A stretch of DNA of 64,000 bases from Chrysaora quinquecirrha (taxonomy: Eukaryota; Cnidaria; Scyphozoa; Semaeostomeae; Pelagiidae). Positions 12,501 through 27,500 of this stretch are shown here, piece by piece. The stretch covers positions 800,290 through 864,289 of the forward strand of contig JACTAT010000010.1 in the NCBI GenBank assembly GCA_014526335.1, given 5' to 3'. Below the pieces are notes generated by a model, which was not told where the DNA came from, ran no database searches, and worked only from the letters and a program-made list of their open reading frames with translations. Made by a program: the position numbers and the translations under genes. How positions within the stretch are numbered: the stretch's first letter is position 1; each line of letters begins with the position of its first letter.

Positions 12501-15500
12501 TTCTTTTGGGGGGATATTATCCCCCCTATTTATATCAGCCATCACTTCAGATAAATTACGAATATGACAGTACAGATGTTGCCTGATAGGCAAAGAAGAA
12601 AACTGTAGTAAAAAGTTTTTCTAAAACCATTTCTAAACTATTTCTAAAACGTTACGTTAAAGAATTGTCAAGACATGCCGTCATTTTGACAAGGCATTTT
12701 AAAGTCGAAGATTGAGGTCTATTTTGAGTTCAGATACTGATAAACTGTTATGGAATATGTTGTTATTGTTTTTTTTAATCCTTTAAAATATATAAACTCA
12801 GACAGGTTTCGTAATTAAAGTTGCAGATTTTGAATGTTCAATGGCAAATTAATTGGTAGCCATGGAGACAGTATAAGTTACAGAAGCATAAATATTATAT
12901 AATTTGGTATGTAAGGTTGGTACCTGGCCTAAAGTACCGAAACGCATGCAGTTAGGCTCATATCGCAGGAGCACAAATTCGTATTCGGCCTATATGAATA
13001 TTTTCACCAGCCGCCCCATTCTCAAATGCCAGACGCGTTTCGCTCTTATTAGAGCTCATCAGTGACATGTGTGAGAATCGAACCGGGGTTTATTGCGTGA
13101 GAAGCACAAATGCTAATCACACGACCCCGGTTTGATTCTCACACATGTCACTGATGAGCTCCAATAAGAGCGAAACGCGTCTGGCATTTGAGAATGGGGC
13201 GGCTGGTGAAATTATTCATATAATTTGGATGGTAATAGGAATTAAAATTTTACTAGGGTTCTGATAGAGAACATTGTGCCCTCCCGAATGAGAAAGATTT
13301 AATTTGAAGAATACGAGGGGTGCTATAATTAGTTTTTTCAATGTTTAGTGAAGACGTTTAGCTATTGTACTTCAGATAAGCGCCAACAATTTGGCAAGCT
13401 TGTCAATTTTTTCCATTTATCAACAATGTAGAAGTTAGGCGAACAAATTAAGTTAACATTAACAGTGTCGAATGCATTTTCAAAGTCAAAGATAAAACCT
13501 GTCAAACTCATGCCCATTATTGACAAAAGGATTGTCGATTGAAAAACTTTTTGTATAATTGTGTTGTTGATGTGTTGTTTTTGATATCATGATGTTGCCT
13601 TATTGAAGTACATTGTTCTTTTTTAACCGCGAAATCCGAAAGGCACTGCTGGTTAAACATTAATCAGCCGTAAAATGCTATAGATGGCTGCAGACTTAAA
13701 GCCCTAAGGTTGCTTGTTTAAATTTTTTAGTCAGGAAATCTGTGAAATAATACCTCCTCTATGAAAAGCCAAGGATGTCCTGGTGATCCAAAGATAGTTG
13801 GGCTTGTGATACCATGTTGAAGGATATTCTTTAAAGCTGAACACAAGCTAAATAAAAATGAAAACACTGAAAGACGGATATGCAAAAATATAACATCAGG
13901 CTAATCCATAAGCGAAGTTGATAGAAAAGTAATATTTTCCAATCTACCGTACAGAGATAGCCCTAATTCGTTCTGCTTGTTTGATAAAAGACGTTATCAT
14001 ACAGAAGAGGACAAGCAAGATGTTTTACTGGGCCATAAAAGAATTTTACAGCACGTTAGCAAAATAAAGGAATAAGACACAACAAGTGAGTTTGTCTCTC
14101 TGGCTGCTCTTAAACATTAATGATTACAATTTTGCAGATCAAAGTGATGAAGATAAGTTTCAGATCTGATTATGCGACAACCAATATAAAGCTACTGTAT
14201 GCAGAACAGTAAATCGTTTACGCAGTATTGCATCACAGACAGCATAACAAGTCCAAATTCCCCTACTCATTGCTCAAATTGATCTATGTATGATAGCACT
14301 TTATGTGAACTTGCAATAAGAAGTCAACTTTCTGAAGGATAAGAATCGTTTAATGAAGCAAACGAAGAAGTGATGTACAACACAATTTGACAGACATCTT
14401 GGGAATGGAAAAAATCAAGTGATTTAGGTTCGAGTTTTAACGTCTTTTGAAGATGTAGCTAATACGGAGACTCCGGCAAAATAGGTTTGAGGAAAAATGA
14501 AGGATCTCAAATAAACAGCACAAAGTTTTTTAACTTTTCAAGACCAAGGAAACTCTCATATCCAGAACAGATAACCGTTGCGTCTCTCAAAACACTCATG
14601 GTATCATAAATTAAAGAATAAATTTAAGTGTAGTGAGAAAGGCATTAAAGAAGGACAATCAAGACAATAATTATCACGCTTTAGGAAAAATAAAAAAACT
14701 TACTGTCCTCTTACTAAATCAGTTACAGCATCTGAAACAGAATCATCTCCAGCCAACGTATACTGTATAAAAAAAGAACGTTTTTATTACACACGACCAG
14801 ATAACAACAATTAGAATTCTAAGTACTTTCAATAAAAGAACTTGCATTACAGATAATATATTCATTAACATTTCAGACCAATGATACTATTGAGGCTGCA
14901 AATGCAACGACAACTTAACAGATTGAAACCAATCAAAAATCATGGTTGCAACCAAACTGAAAGGGAAATACAAACTATTTAGATGGTTTTTCTAAATGTA
15001 TATTCCTTCATTCCAACACATCAGTTTAAAACAAAACCACCAGAGCAAACACGGAACATGGTATTGAAGATAAGGTCCCCTACGTGGTCTACTACATTTC
15101 CAAACCCTAACTAATGACCGTAAAATTCAGATTTTGCCCATCTTTTGAAAAAGGGGATCTAAGAGCAAACCTATTCTCAAAGATAACATCACCATTTCAG
15201 CACTGAGATTCAGCGAAACAGATCTGTAGCTGACTGTTTCAATCTAACATTCAAGCGGCACTAATGAGCTCTGAAAATGGGCGAAACTGGTCTGTTGCCG
15301 ATTGTTTAGTGGTGTCAGTGGTTTTCTTGCACTAAGCCTTGAATAATAAAAGTTCATTTGAAGAATGAAAGCATATTGGAGGGAGTTTAGATAGGCATCA
15401 GAAAGGTTGAGTTGAATAGGTCATTCTTTAGGTTATTCTTAAGCGAGATCTCGCATAATATACATTTACCATACAGAATCTAATCCCGTTCATATGAGAA

Positions 15501-18500
15501 AGCGGGCTGGCTCCGCTGCAAGCGGGCTGAAAATGTTTCATATGAACACTCCATCCCACTAAGCGGGCTGGAATTGTTTCAACAGCGCATGTGTGAAACC
15601 ACAAAAGGCTTTGAAGTTGCCGAAATGAACAATTCCGTCTCGGTAGGCGGGCCAGAATTATCCCATATGAACAGAACTTGATACTTGTCTCGCTTAGTTG
15701 GCTGGCCCGGTATGCGGGTTCATATGAACAGTATAGAAAATGTGATAGACTATACCTCTTTATTTATATTTCCTTCAATTCAAAGTTTGGCGCCGAAAAA
15801 ATCCAATTTTGCAAAGTACGTTAAAACTTGCCGAAAATCTTCAGGAATGCGATTGACTATTCTCTTTCCTACCACGAGCAATGCTTTATCGTGTTTTGGA
15901 TAAAGCGTAAACTTATACCTGTTGCCTTGTATAAACTTAAATCAACTAATCATTCTTTCTGTTATTCCTCCAAGTCATATTGTTTTTGAATTAACACCAA
16001 ATTTTACACTTAACGAGAAAAAATTCTATTCTCAGACAAAACAGAACGCCTCGGCTGATTGATTCATGTCTCACCTCCTTGCTTCTTTCATCCAGAATTT
16101 TCACGAATTTAGCAGGGAACCAACCTGGAATAAGATTCGTTGTTTATTAAACATGAATAAATGCCTCAAGTAAATGTTTTCACATGAAAGGAAGGGAGGT
16201 ATAAATAACTCAGGTGTCTTTCAGAGCACAGAGTTCCGTAACAAACAACTGACCGTGAGAATAGAAGTTTTATATCCTTAATTTAAATGTGCAAAAATAG
16301 AATAACAGCAACTGTAATATTTATTGCTTCCGGCCTGAGGATTCCATAGAGCAGGTTTTTACCAAAATGTCAGCGGTTGGCTCTGCTAGAAACATACAAT
16401 AAAATAAAACATATCTATCTTAAAACTTATTTCTGTAAGTGGTCAAAATGGAGAGTTTGCGTTTATACCTCTAAGTCCATTCAATTCACCAATCCAGCAA
16501 TGCTCATCTTTTTGAGAGATAATCTAAAAATGGAAAAAGTTATGCGCGGGGATATTTACAGCAGTTGTAAGAAGGTAAAAAATATTTTAGATACTGTTGC
16601 ACTTCAAAACCATATGGTAGATAGCAAATATTACAAACGCGAAACAATAGGAGCGTTTGGAAAGAGCGAAGTAAAAGACAAACCGTTATATTGTCACAAG
16701 CTCAATCGAAAAAAATCCACCTTGATAAACATGTTTGTCCACAGCAAATGTTTGATACATACCGTGATGATATCATGTTTTCTAAATCCAAGCTCGTCAT
16801 CTTCGTGTCTTTCAAAGTCGACTACGGCTTTTGCACGACGGAGCCTGCTCCTTTAATGAAATACATAAATGACACATTCTTTCAAAAATGCAATCTTATT
16901 TATCCAAAGTGAAGAGCCCAAAAGTCTGTCTGATCCGTTTAAATACACTTTTTTGTTTATGTGATCATTCTGCAAACATACTTATTGCACAGGATCCAGT
17001 TATGGCAACCATCAGTTTTATAAGTTGCTGTGAACTGGCAGCTCAAATTCGGACTCAAGAACTACCAAGCAAAAGGCTGTCAAGTTGCACACAACGCAAA
17101 CTTATTTTTCCGAAAAAATCTGCGTCCACAAGGAAACTAAGAAATCACAGCAGCAGCATAGAAAGCCGAGTAATGATCATACTTTAATCAGCCATTCTGA
17201 AGCAAAATGTCGTTGTTTGTGTATGTTGGGAAATTGAGCACGTGACTCATCGTTTTCAAAAGTTGCGTTTTTCCCATCCACACTATAAACGTAAGAAAAA
17301 TTTGCTTTCTGAAAAATATGCGTATACGTGGACGGTGCCTAAATTTGCTCATACTGACTCATCACAATTCGATATTGAGCTGGACGGAGCCAATGCAAAT
17401 GCAACTTTCAGACATAACTTTCTCTCGAATTTCGCAAATAAGTTTGACCTTCAAACACTTAATGTCTATCATTCAAAAAAGATAAGTCTGGCAAAAGCCT
17501 TGAGAAAATGTTAAAATCTTTTGTAGCACAGATTCTTAGCACACAGTTATTCGTTGGCTAATTTCATAGAATTTATGCTGTTAAATTCGTTATAACCTTT
17601 TCGCAAAAATCGAAAAATATACCTTGCAGTTTTTACATAATTTTCGTAATCTTTGGAGTGACTTTCCATTGAATAATCCACTGCAATTTCCTAAGATAAG
17701 ATGATCGGAAGCCGTCATGCCATTATACACAAAATAAAATTTATGAAACGAAATTCATTATTGGTGCAAATAATAACATCTTCTTTTGATGACAAAAAAA
17801 ATATGCTTGCAGTTTACAAACTTGTCTTTACAGACAAAAGTCTAAGCCTTGTTTGCTATCCTTCCGATTGGTTGCTATCACTTCGACGTGGTCCGTTTCT
17901 TCACCTAAATGTCTTCCGGATGGTTGATGTCAGATGTGGGGTTGTCTCCGCAAAAAATTTCACTTGTTTCCCTCGAAATGAAATCCCACATTTATTTCCC
18001 AGAAATTAAAAAGGAAGTTTGCTTGGTCGTAAAATGAAAAAACATGTGCATCCAAAAGAGATAACAACAATTAATTTCGATTTTATTTCTTTCTATCCAA
18101 ACTGGCTGGATTTCAATTTAGCTTTTCTTCATGTCATCATACAAGTCGGTTTCAACGGTACCCGAGTTGGAATTTGTGTATAAATGATTTTCATTTCGTG
18201 CGATGTCTCAAAGATTGCAATATTTAGCTTATAATTCAATTATATGTGTGTCTAATGTCCTGAAAACAAATCTATTGTGCTTAGAATTATAAATTTTAAA
18301 GTTGCTGCCTGGGCGTAGCACAGTGACAGGGCAAATCTGCTATCAACGGCTTCTCTGGGCAACACTCTCAGATATCATCGGACCCATTCGGAACAACGAA
18401 ATTTTGGTCAACTTCAAAACTGCTTCGAATCAGATCGTTAAACAACAAAACATATAGGTCACCGATTTATTGACAGAGACATTATTCTCTGAGAACGTTA

Positions 18501-21500
18501 AAGGAAAACGAATCCAGAAAAGTCTTACGAATGATACATTTGTCTCATTAAGAGGCACGAGCACTCTAATCCTATCAAGCACCCTGTCAAAAAATTTTCT
18601 CAGCCCCTAGGTTTTTAGCACAAGGACGGTAACAATAGATTTAGACCCATAGAAAACGAAAAACATGACAAGTCCTGTAACGTAGATTCGGAAAAGTTTT
18701 AGGATATTTGGTCACTCATCGTTCAGTAAAGTTGTCTGCGCGAGTCAATATTATGGCGTTGCTCGTTTCTGAACGCTTAACTAGGATCAAAACAAGAAGC
18801 ATCAGTCAGCTTACCAAAAAATGTAAAAATCAGGACAAATTGCTGATTTTGGACTTGCATTTTGGAGTCTTACCTTCTTAGAATGAGTGCTCTTGAAATG
18901 CTTTGATATAAGCAAAATTGATTCTCGTAGGTCTGATATCATCTCTATGAGAAATCAACACAACAGTGATATAAGAAGTACAATATGGTATAACTAAAGT
19001 TTGTCATTTCTTCTAATTTTCATTTTTGCGTACGACACAGATACAGAAAAAAGAGTTTCTCTCGCACAATGTTCCTACCTGTTTGCTGAATATTTTTTGC
19101 TTTCGCTATGATGCTTGCATTATTATCTGAAAAGATGCAAACTTACAACTATTTTTAATATACAACTTCGGATCTAGAAATATGCTAAAAAGCAACGCAA
19201 AATGACGCTTTACTATATAAATATTTATGTTAGGTAAGAAAAACTTGAAACGACTTTTTAAAAAAAGAAGCGCTTACCGAACGTAGATCGACAAAACTGT
19301 CTTGTTAAAATAAGGGGACCGTATCGATACACAAGACTCAGCCAAGAGCGGCTATTGGGAAATTGTTTCAGCAGCTAAAATAGAAAACTGATACATTGAA
19401 ATGGCATGCACACTGAAAGGGTCAATTTTGGTCTGTTTTCAAATTGGCAGGAACATAGAGAACACCGCTACCCGATCTAGTTTAGATCGGCTATCAAACA
19501 TTTTTGATGGGATGAAAAAGCTGTGCTAGTACGGGTTGGATCCAATGCGGGCTTGTGGGTGAAGACATTAGAGATGATTGACTTGAATGTGTTTAAAGAC
19601 ACTTGTCTGCATCATTTAACGAGAAAGCAATATGTTTTATGAGTTTGCCGGCCAAAGAGATGAAATGTCGTTGGTAACATGATAACCAGAACTGTTTCTG
19701 CCAATCTCCTACAGCCCATGACAGCTTTTTGAAGAATTTCGCAAATTATTTCCCTTATATGAATCCTAATATTTTACTATTTTACCTTAAAGGAATCATT
19801 TTCTGGTTCATTAACTGAATTTCGTAATTCATTCAGAAGAAATGCGACATGCTTTTTTCGATGAGTCTCCAAAATGACATTCGTCAATGATGAAGACGCT
19901 TTCAACGAAGCCTAAGAAACAAAAACAACAATATTTAGAAATTAAAAACATTTGCCTTTGTGCAAATAGGGGCAATTTGAATTACATTCTGTTACTTACA
20001 TCAAATAATTCTTGAGCATCTGTAACTTCACCAGGTAAATCAGATAAAGAATTAAATATCTGAGCTGAGTTTTCAAGTGTCAAGAAAGTGAGCTCCTAGA
20101 AAATGGACCATTAACAATGAGCGTGAATGACATATATCCACTTTTTAAACACAAATGTCGCAAAAAACGACTTGAGAAAAAATTAAAGCCACTAGAGTCT
20201 AAACACTCATATTTTCTAAATTCAAATGTTAAACAACTTCAGTTCAATTTAGTTTTTTTGAAACTTGTTTTTCTTTTGTCATTATCTTCCCTTGGTTCAA
20301 ACTTTCTGTAATTTCTCAGTGAAGAAATAAAACTAGATATAATTCGCAATTTATTTTTCGCCCTTGTTTGTCTATTCTTTCTATCCTCGTTCAAAGCAAT
20401 ATTATGTTTATCGTTATCCAGAAGGATTGGAAAAGCACCGACCCGCAGCCTTGCATTTCGTTTTGGTTTTGGTTGTACAATTTCTCGACCGAACACCAAT
20501 TTTGGCTTTCAAATGTATTCTGACGAGACAAATTCTTTCTATTATTTGTTCTTAGTCAGTCAGAATGCTGAACAGCGAAACAGGTTTCAGGGTCAAATAT
20601 GGGCCGTGCAGCTTCAAGGAGAGGTCCTATTCGACTGATAGAACTATTTCACAACTTCACAATTGTTATTTTCGTTTCAATAGAATGTACGAAAGGTAGA
20701 CAGAGGTCCAAATACATATCCACAAACCTATTGACGAGAACGCGCCGTTTTCCCCAGCAATATTGATCCCTTTATTTATTAAGTTGGAGTCATAATTCAG
20801 CGAATTAGAGGTAGGCCTAACGTTGATGATAATAACTTGAGAAATGTTATAAAAGGAACACCCAACTAAAACTTTTGGAAATCCGGATTTTCGGAGGAAA
20901 TCTCGAAAGTTTGTTTTTGGCGCATTCTAACAATTTCACCATCGTAGATTCAGAATATGAAGTCAAATTCAAGGTTTCTCTACAGTCGCGCATAAAATTT
21001 TTGACACTGCTTTCTCTTCTCACCCCATAATAATCCCAACGTATGACTGCCGGACAATTGCGAGAGAAAGTCAAGAGAATGTATCGAAATGATTAGCTAA
21101 CACCTTCATAGATTTGAGTAAAAACCGCATCGTCACCTTTTAAAACCGCAAGACAACTTCACTCTTCCAAGCAAAATTGTTTAATTTGATTTGTTGAACA
21201 TAGTGGCAAATTGCGTACGTCAACATCGTACAAGGCTCTAACTTCGGACACAACATACCCAGGGTAGACACAACATTACTTGCAGGGAAGAGGGGGGGGG
21301 GGGTTAAATACAAATATTTTGACTGACGGCAGTGGTAGGGCCTTCTCCATAATAGTTTTGGTGCCACGCCTTTGCGCTTTAGAAATTCAGTTGGCCTAGT
21401 CAAGACCGAACAGTTTCAAATAGGTTTGATATCTTCAACAAATGGTTGTCTATAATGTTAATATTTTATCTAAATAAACGAAGTAACTGCAGATAAAACG

Positions 21501-24500
21501 AAAAATGCCATCGATTTTTCTCTAAGTATTGACAGTTCGGCTTATAGTTTGTAAAATAAATTGACTTTGAACAATTGAGTGCAAGGATTATTTAAAATGA
21601 CATCACGAAAATAAAAATATTTCACTTTAAATTTTTATAAACATGAGCAATCCAATCAGGCTGGATTGATACAGACTCAAGAGTGATTTGCCCTTGCCAT
21701 ATGCTCTATTTTAAACTTTGAAAGATAAGTTATCCAGACACAATCTTTGAAATGGCAAAAATGTTTTAAGAGGCTAACAGAGCTGACTTCTCACGGCATT
21801 GAGGATAATCTCAGGGGTTTTGGTGCTAAAAGATGCTTGGAAAAGACAATGATCCTGAAACGTTAGCCTGGCATTTTTTTCAGAAGAGAAAACTTTAAAA
21901 CAGCTGTTGACACTTTCTTAGAAGATAAAACTGAAATAAACTTTTGTTTCTTCTTTATTTATCAGTTTGTTCATAGCTTAACCCTTTGCTATGAAGCATT
22001 CTTCAGTGTTGCTGTCAGCTTTGGTATTGACAAACATAAATACTATGATACAAAAGGCCTGTAATGTATTGTTGGGGCTCATACTTCATGCTCAAAGAGA
22101 TTCAGGCTTGGAAGTTATTACAGATGAAGTTTGATGCATGTGTGCATGTTATATCATCTAATTTATATACCAACAATGCAAAGAAGAGTTGCAAGGTTCG
22201 AAAAACACTGTTCGGTTGTGGGAAGCCCTGCCAAGTTCATCCAATGTTGTCAAAAACACTTAAAACTAGAAGAAAATCTTAACAGTCAACAGAAAGGGTT
22301 TTAAATATTAAGCTGAGAATATAGAAGAAAATTTATATGAAGCTTGGGGACATAAGAGATGGAAATAATCATTACATATGTGCTAAAACTTTAAAAGGGT
22401 TTTGCGTTTTCATTTTTTGCATTTTCCATGGTTTTTGAAACATCATAACTTTGAAAATATATACGATAGGGCTGTGAAATTTGGACTGGTAATAGGTTAT
22501 TCCCTGTTTCTGGTGCCAAGGCTGAAATGATTGGTGCTGCTGAGTCCAATCACCAAGGCTAAGAATCAATTTATACCTTGACGACTTTTGATATTTACAT
22601 TCTTCATTGACCTGAGAACTAAAAAGAGCTGTAAGACCAACTAATTCAGCCTTGGTACAAAAAAACAAGATGATATCAACATATGGACCAAATTTCGATG
22701 AGGTATTGGCATTTTGAATACCTAATTTAAGCAGTTAGATGAAATATGACTGAAGATTCTAATTAGGTCTCATGTTATAGCTTCACACCACTGAAGACAT
22801 TTCTGGCCATTACGAATGCTTAAAATTTTACGCCAAGTAATTTCTAATAAATTTTTGTAATTCAACATACTTTCATTTTGAGCATCCCAAGTGTCATCTT
22901 AAAGAGAACTATTGAGCCTTCATAAAAAAACACATCCCAAAGTCGAAGTAAAACCTACGATGATAAAGAAAATACAATTGCTGAAGAAAATAATTGAGAA
23001 AAAACTGCCATATGTGACAAACTTCAGGATAATCTGAAAAATATTCAAAAACTAATATAACATCCTTGAAAAACGTCTAAAACCAACTTGAGCCCTGACT
23101 GACGATAAAGACGGTAAGTTTGTTTATTTTCCAAAAATCTCTAAANNNNNNNNNNNNNNNNNNNNNNNNNNNNNNNNNNNNNNNNNNNNNNNNNNNNNNN
23201 NNNNNNNNNNNNNNNNNNNNNNNNNNNNNNNNNNNNNNNNNNNNNNNNNNNNNNNNNNNNNNNNNNNNNNNNNNNNNNNNNNNNNNNNNNNNNNNNNNNN
23301 NNNNNNNNNNNNNNNNNNNNNNNNNNNNNNNNNNNNNNNNNNNNNNNNNNNNNNNNNNNNNNNNNNNNNNNNNNNNNNNNNNNNNNNNNNNNNNNNNNNN
23401 NNNNNNNNNNNNNNNNNNNNNNNNNNNNNNNNNNNNNNNNNNNNNNNNNNNNNNNNNNNNNNNNNNNNNNNNNNNNNNNNNNNNNNNNNNNNNNNNNNNN
23501 NNNNNNNNNNNNNNNNNNNNNNNNNNNNNNNNNNNNNNNNNNNNNNNNNNNNNNNNNNNNNNNNNNNNNNNNNNNNNNNNNNNNNNNNNNNNNNNNNNNN
23601 NNNNNNNNNNNNNNNNNNNNNNNNNNNNNNNNNNNNNNNNNNNNNNNNNNNNNNNNNNNNNNNNNNNNNNNNNNNNNNNNNNNNNNNNNNNNNNNNNNNN
23701 NNNNNNNNNNNNNNNNNNNNNNNNNNNNNNCAGGAAAATTTTCAAACAACTCCACCTTTACAATGATCAAGTCTCAATGTACCTGCTATTGATTGAAGGC
23801 ATAAACAGGAGTTGTTGTATTTTTATTATCGACTATGCGCGGTGGAAGGTTAGGTTGAGATTGGTTGCAAATCGGATGGCAGATGGTATGTCATCCTCGC
23901 TTCCTTACCTTTCTGGTTGTAAACCAGCAACAGAAAATGACGGTATACTCGTTGCAATATCCCGGACTCTAGCGAAAGTTCAGAAGGCTGCGTGTTAAAA
24001 CCAGCAAGTTAAAAGGCAGCTGAGTGGTATCTTGTCTTTCCAAGGCTAAACTGGTATTAGAAGGCTATTCACCCGCATCGCGGGTGTCATAAGGCTAAAC
24101 TCACCCGCATCGCGGGTGTCATAGAAACTCACCCGCATCGCCCCCGCATCGCGGGCGTCAAGTTAAAAAGCTAGTCTACTTGTAATTGTAAACACATAAG
24201 AGAATTGATAAAAGGGTATTAAACTGTGGATAAAAAAAGAACATTATCATCATCATCATCATAGTTATCATCACCGTCAAAATTATCATTATCGCCATCA
24301 TCAACTATAACATTATAATCACCATTAGAATCATCCTCATCATCATCATCATAACCATCATCATAATCATCATCATCATCATAATCATCATCATTACTAT
24401 CATCATAATCATCATCATCATCAAAATCATAACCATCATCAGATTATCATCATCATCACCATCATCATGCCATCAAAATCATAATAATAATCATCATCAT

Positions 24501-27500
24501 CATTATCATCACAATCATCATTATAATATGAAAGCTGAAGGTCAAATATAAGCCAAGTTTTATAAAACTAAACCTTGGGAGGGATAGTGAGCCAGTGAGT
24601 CACGGAGGTTAAGGGTATCTCTGACTGTGTTCCATCCACTTGAATTCTAATGCAACGTTTCTATGCCCCGTCTGCACCCGAAAATCCTATTATTAACAGC
24701 CTAAATAAAAGTCAAACAGTTCGATGGAAAATGCTTGAAATTTTTTGCCACCAAATTTCCAGATCTACTGAGAATATTCCAAACGCTTTTGTGTCAACTT
24801 AAGACGCAAAATTAGTAGTATTACTGCTGCGTAACTTCGAAAATCCTATCCCTATCTCATCGCAGACTTTAATTTTAAATGTCCTTCATGAACAATAAAT
24901 ATCGGAACGATTTTCCTTTTGTGTGTTTGTGCTCTGAATTTTCAAAGGAACATTCAAGTTGAAACCCGAAAAATTTATGGCCTCTTAGTAGTGTTTCATA
25001 TGCATTGAAACAGTAAAATTAGCGTGGCGAATTATGGAAATAATCAAAGCAAGAACTCTTCTTAAAACGGAAAGAATATGAGCAAAATTCCAAAATGAAT
25101 TACAGTCTCCTAGTGTCCTTTGACGTCCTTTGACCCCTGAAGACGTGAAAACGTACTTACCAAAAACGCGAAACAACCCAAAATTTCCCAAAACCAGCCA
25201 AAAGCACTCTAAACGAACCATAATTTGATGAAAAGCACCCAAAACCACCCAGAAATGTCCAATTCACCTGGAATCATCTATTAAGCGGCAGAAAATCCTT
25301 GAAAAATCACCAGAAACTCTCATATTCTTTGAAATTTCATTCTTAACTCTTAAAATTCTATTTTCGTCTTGGGACTTTTGTTGACATAAAAACCTTTTAC
25401 ATCGCTGGAGTTGGAAAAGCCTTATTTGTTCACAACAGTACTGTAGTATTGTATTTGAGCGTGAAGTTGAGAGATAAGACACAATCGCACGCTGCCAATA
25501 AATATACCGTTGGGAAAGGTATCCATTGTCTGGAAAGCGTGTTTCATTTTCATGTCTCAAAATATCTTGCAAGAAATCACAATCACAACTAAATCGTAGT
25601 AATGTAATCCGTGAAGGCTCTGCTACGACAAAAATGTCACAATTTGTATTTATAATCGTGCGATAATCGTGCGAAAAGAAATTCTCACGTCTCACGAATG
25701 TGCGATAATCGTACGACAGTTAAGATTTTATGTGGAATCCAGGCTTTTAAGGCCGCAAGTGATTGAATAAACCCTGAGAGTTGCACGCAAAAGATTCAAT
25801 CTGAAATAAGTAAAAAGCGCATTGTTCACGTTATTGGCCCAAAGGGAAAAGATAATTTACTACACAGCGATGATATTTTGCTAGAATCTGAGTATTTTGA
25901 GAGTTTTCTGGCCCTTAATAATGGAAATTACTATTTTAGAATAATTTTAGGTGGTGTTTGGTGGTTTTAATTCGATCATGGGTCGTTTTGCGTGATTTTG
26001 GCTGGTTTTGGGTCGTTTTGGGTGGTTCCGCGTTTTAGTAAGCACAACAAACTTTCGCAGGACAAAAGAAGCACTGTTCTTGTAGTGAAAAGAACATAAT
26101 AGATGGCCGCCATTTAAAACGAAACTTTTTGAGGCTGAGATAAAATCGAAATTTTCACCAACTTACGGTTCTCAAAAGATTTAGAAAAATACGGCATGCA
26201 CTACCTGGGCAGAAAGGGCTTCGATCAAAAAAGAATCGCACTTCTAGGTGGCCCAGGGAAAAAGCCTTTCTTGTGTAATCGAACAAAGGGCCATAACAAA
26301 GGGCCAACCTCATTTGCATTTAAGGAGTTTAGTAATATAGATTGTATAAATTTAGTTCTTTGAACAACTAAGCCACCTTGACGTCTCTCATCTTGCATAC
26401 ATCTTGGAGAGGTTTTCTTGCAAATTTGGTGGTGAGGCATGGTCTAATTTTCGAGAAATATTTTTTTTCAAATAAATAAATTTCCTCAAAATCAGCCATA
26501 TTATTATCGCAGCACGAGGACAATCTACGCTTTTTCTTCAAATTTCAATCAATCACGAACATCATATGCTTTTCAAGGTTTTCTCATTGTAATATCAACG
26601 TTCGTTTTCCAATTATAGAGTAAGAAACATGTGACAAGCACAGTTTTGCACCAGCCAGTCTTTTTTAGGCCCAACTAATTTCAAAGCAACATTTCGCAAC
26701 TGTTCGCTTTGGAATGTACCCTTCGGTCAGCGGTTTCGAACGAGCTGGAACATTTCTTCCCTTTGTTGCCTGTACAACTGTCTCTGTTGTCAGCTTAAAT
26801 AAGACTCTGTGGAAAAAGACGACGATTTGGAACTGTTTTGAACGTTACATTGACCGTTTATCGGAGAAAACTAGAGATTCTGAACCAAGTAGAACTACTT
26901 ATATCACAGATTGAACGGAATAATAATGGAGAAATGGAAATAGATTGAAAAGAACATGAACATGAACATAGTGTCAAACGTGAACGAACACCAGGACTTG
27001 ACCAAAATTAACCAGAGATACTTGATAAAGAAACCATAGCGGTAGAACGTTATCCCCTTCAATCTAGACAACCGAGATCGTGTGTTACCTACGTTTATAT
27101 TTACAATTGACTTGGACAAGTTATTATACTTAATTAACGCAACATCAAGTAGCACAGCCAGTGCTGGCTAATATGCAATCTATTCAAGCACTGAATTTTC
27201 AACCGAATGTCATACCGTACAGTTGCAGTTGGTATATACCGCAAACGTAAACCCTAATGAAAGAATCAGACCGACTTTGAAAGAAACATTGTTCAATAGA
27301 AAGGCGCCAGATATATGGTCATTACAATGCTGAGCACTGTTTCGTCGTTGGATCATTTGCATTTTATATGATGATTCAATGCAGTCCATTTGTTGCTCTA
27401 TCAATCAGTTTGTTGCTGATTTATCTGTTGCGATTGTAGTTTTTCATGCAAAAGTTTTTACCGAAATTGTTTTTTCATGACTGTTTTTTCTCGTCATGGC

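Noticed and set aside
16377..16856. 159-residue plus-strand ORF
   Set aside because: It is antisense to SGSM3 exons 17 and 18, which explain the sequence.
18300..18380. Possible tRNA gene or SINE near 18308
   Set aside because: Only an A-box-like string is present; no B box or cloverleaf follows.
19278..19296. 19-nt micro-exon version of SGSM3 exon 13
   Set aside because: Phase-compatible, but the longer 97-nt exon has a better acceptor (TATTTTAG) and weak family similarity.
23077..23998. Long ORFs of 209-292 residues on both strands
   Set aside because: They cross the run of N and consist mostly of unknown residues.
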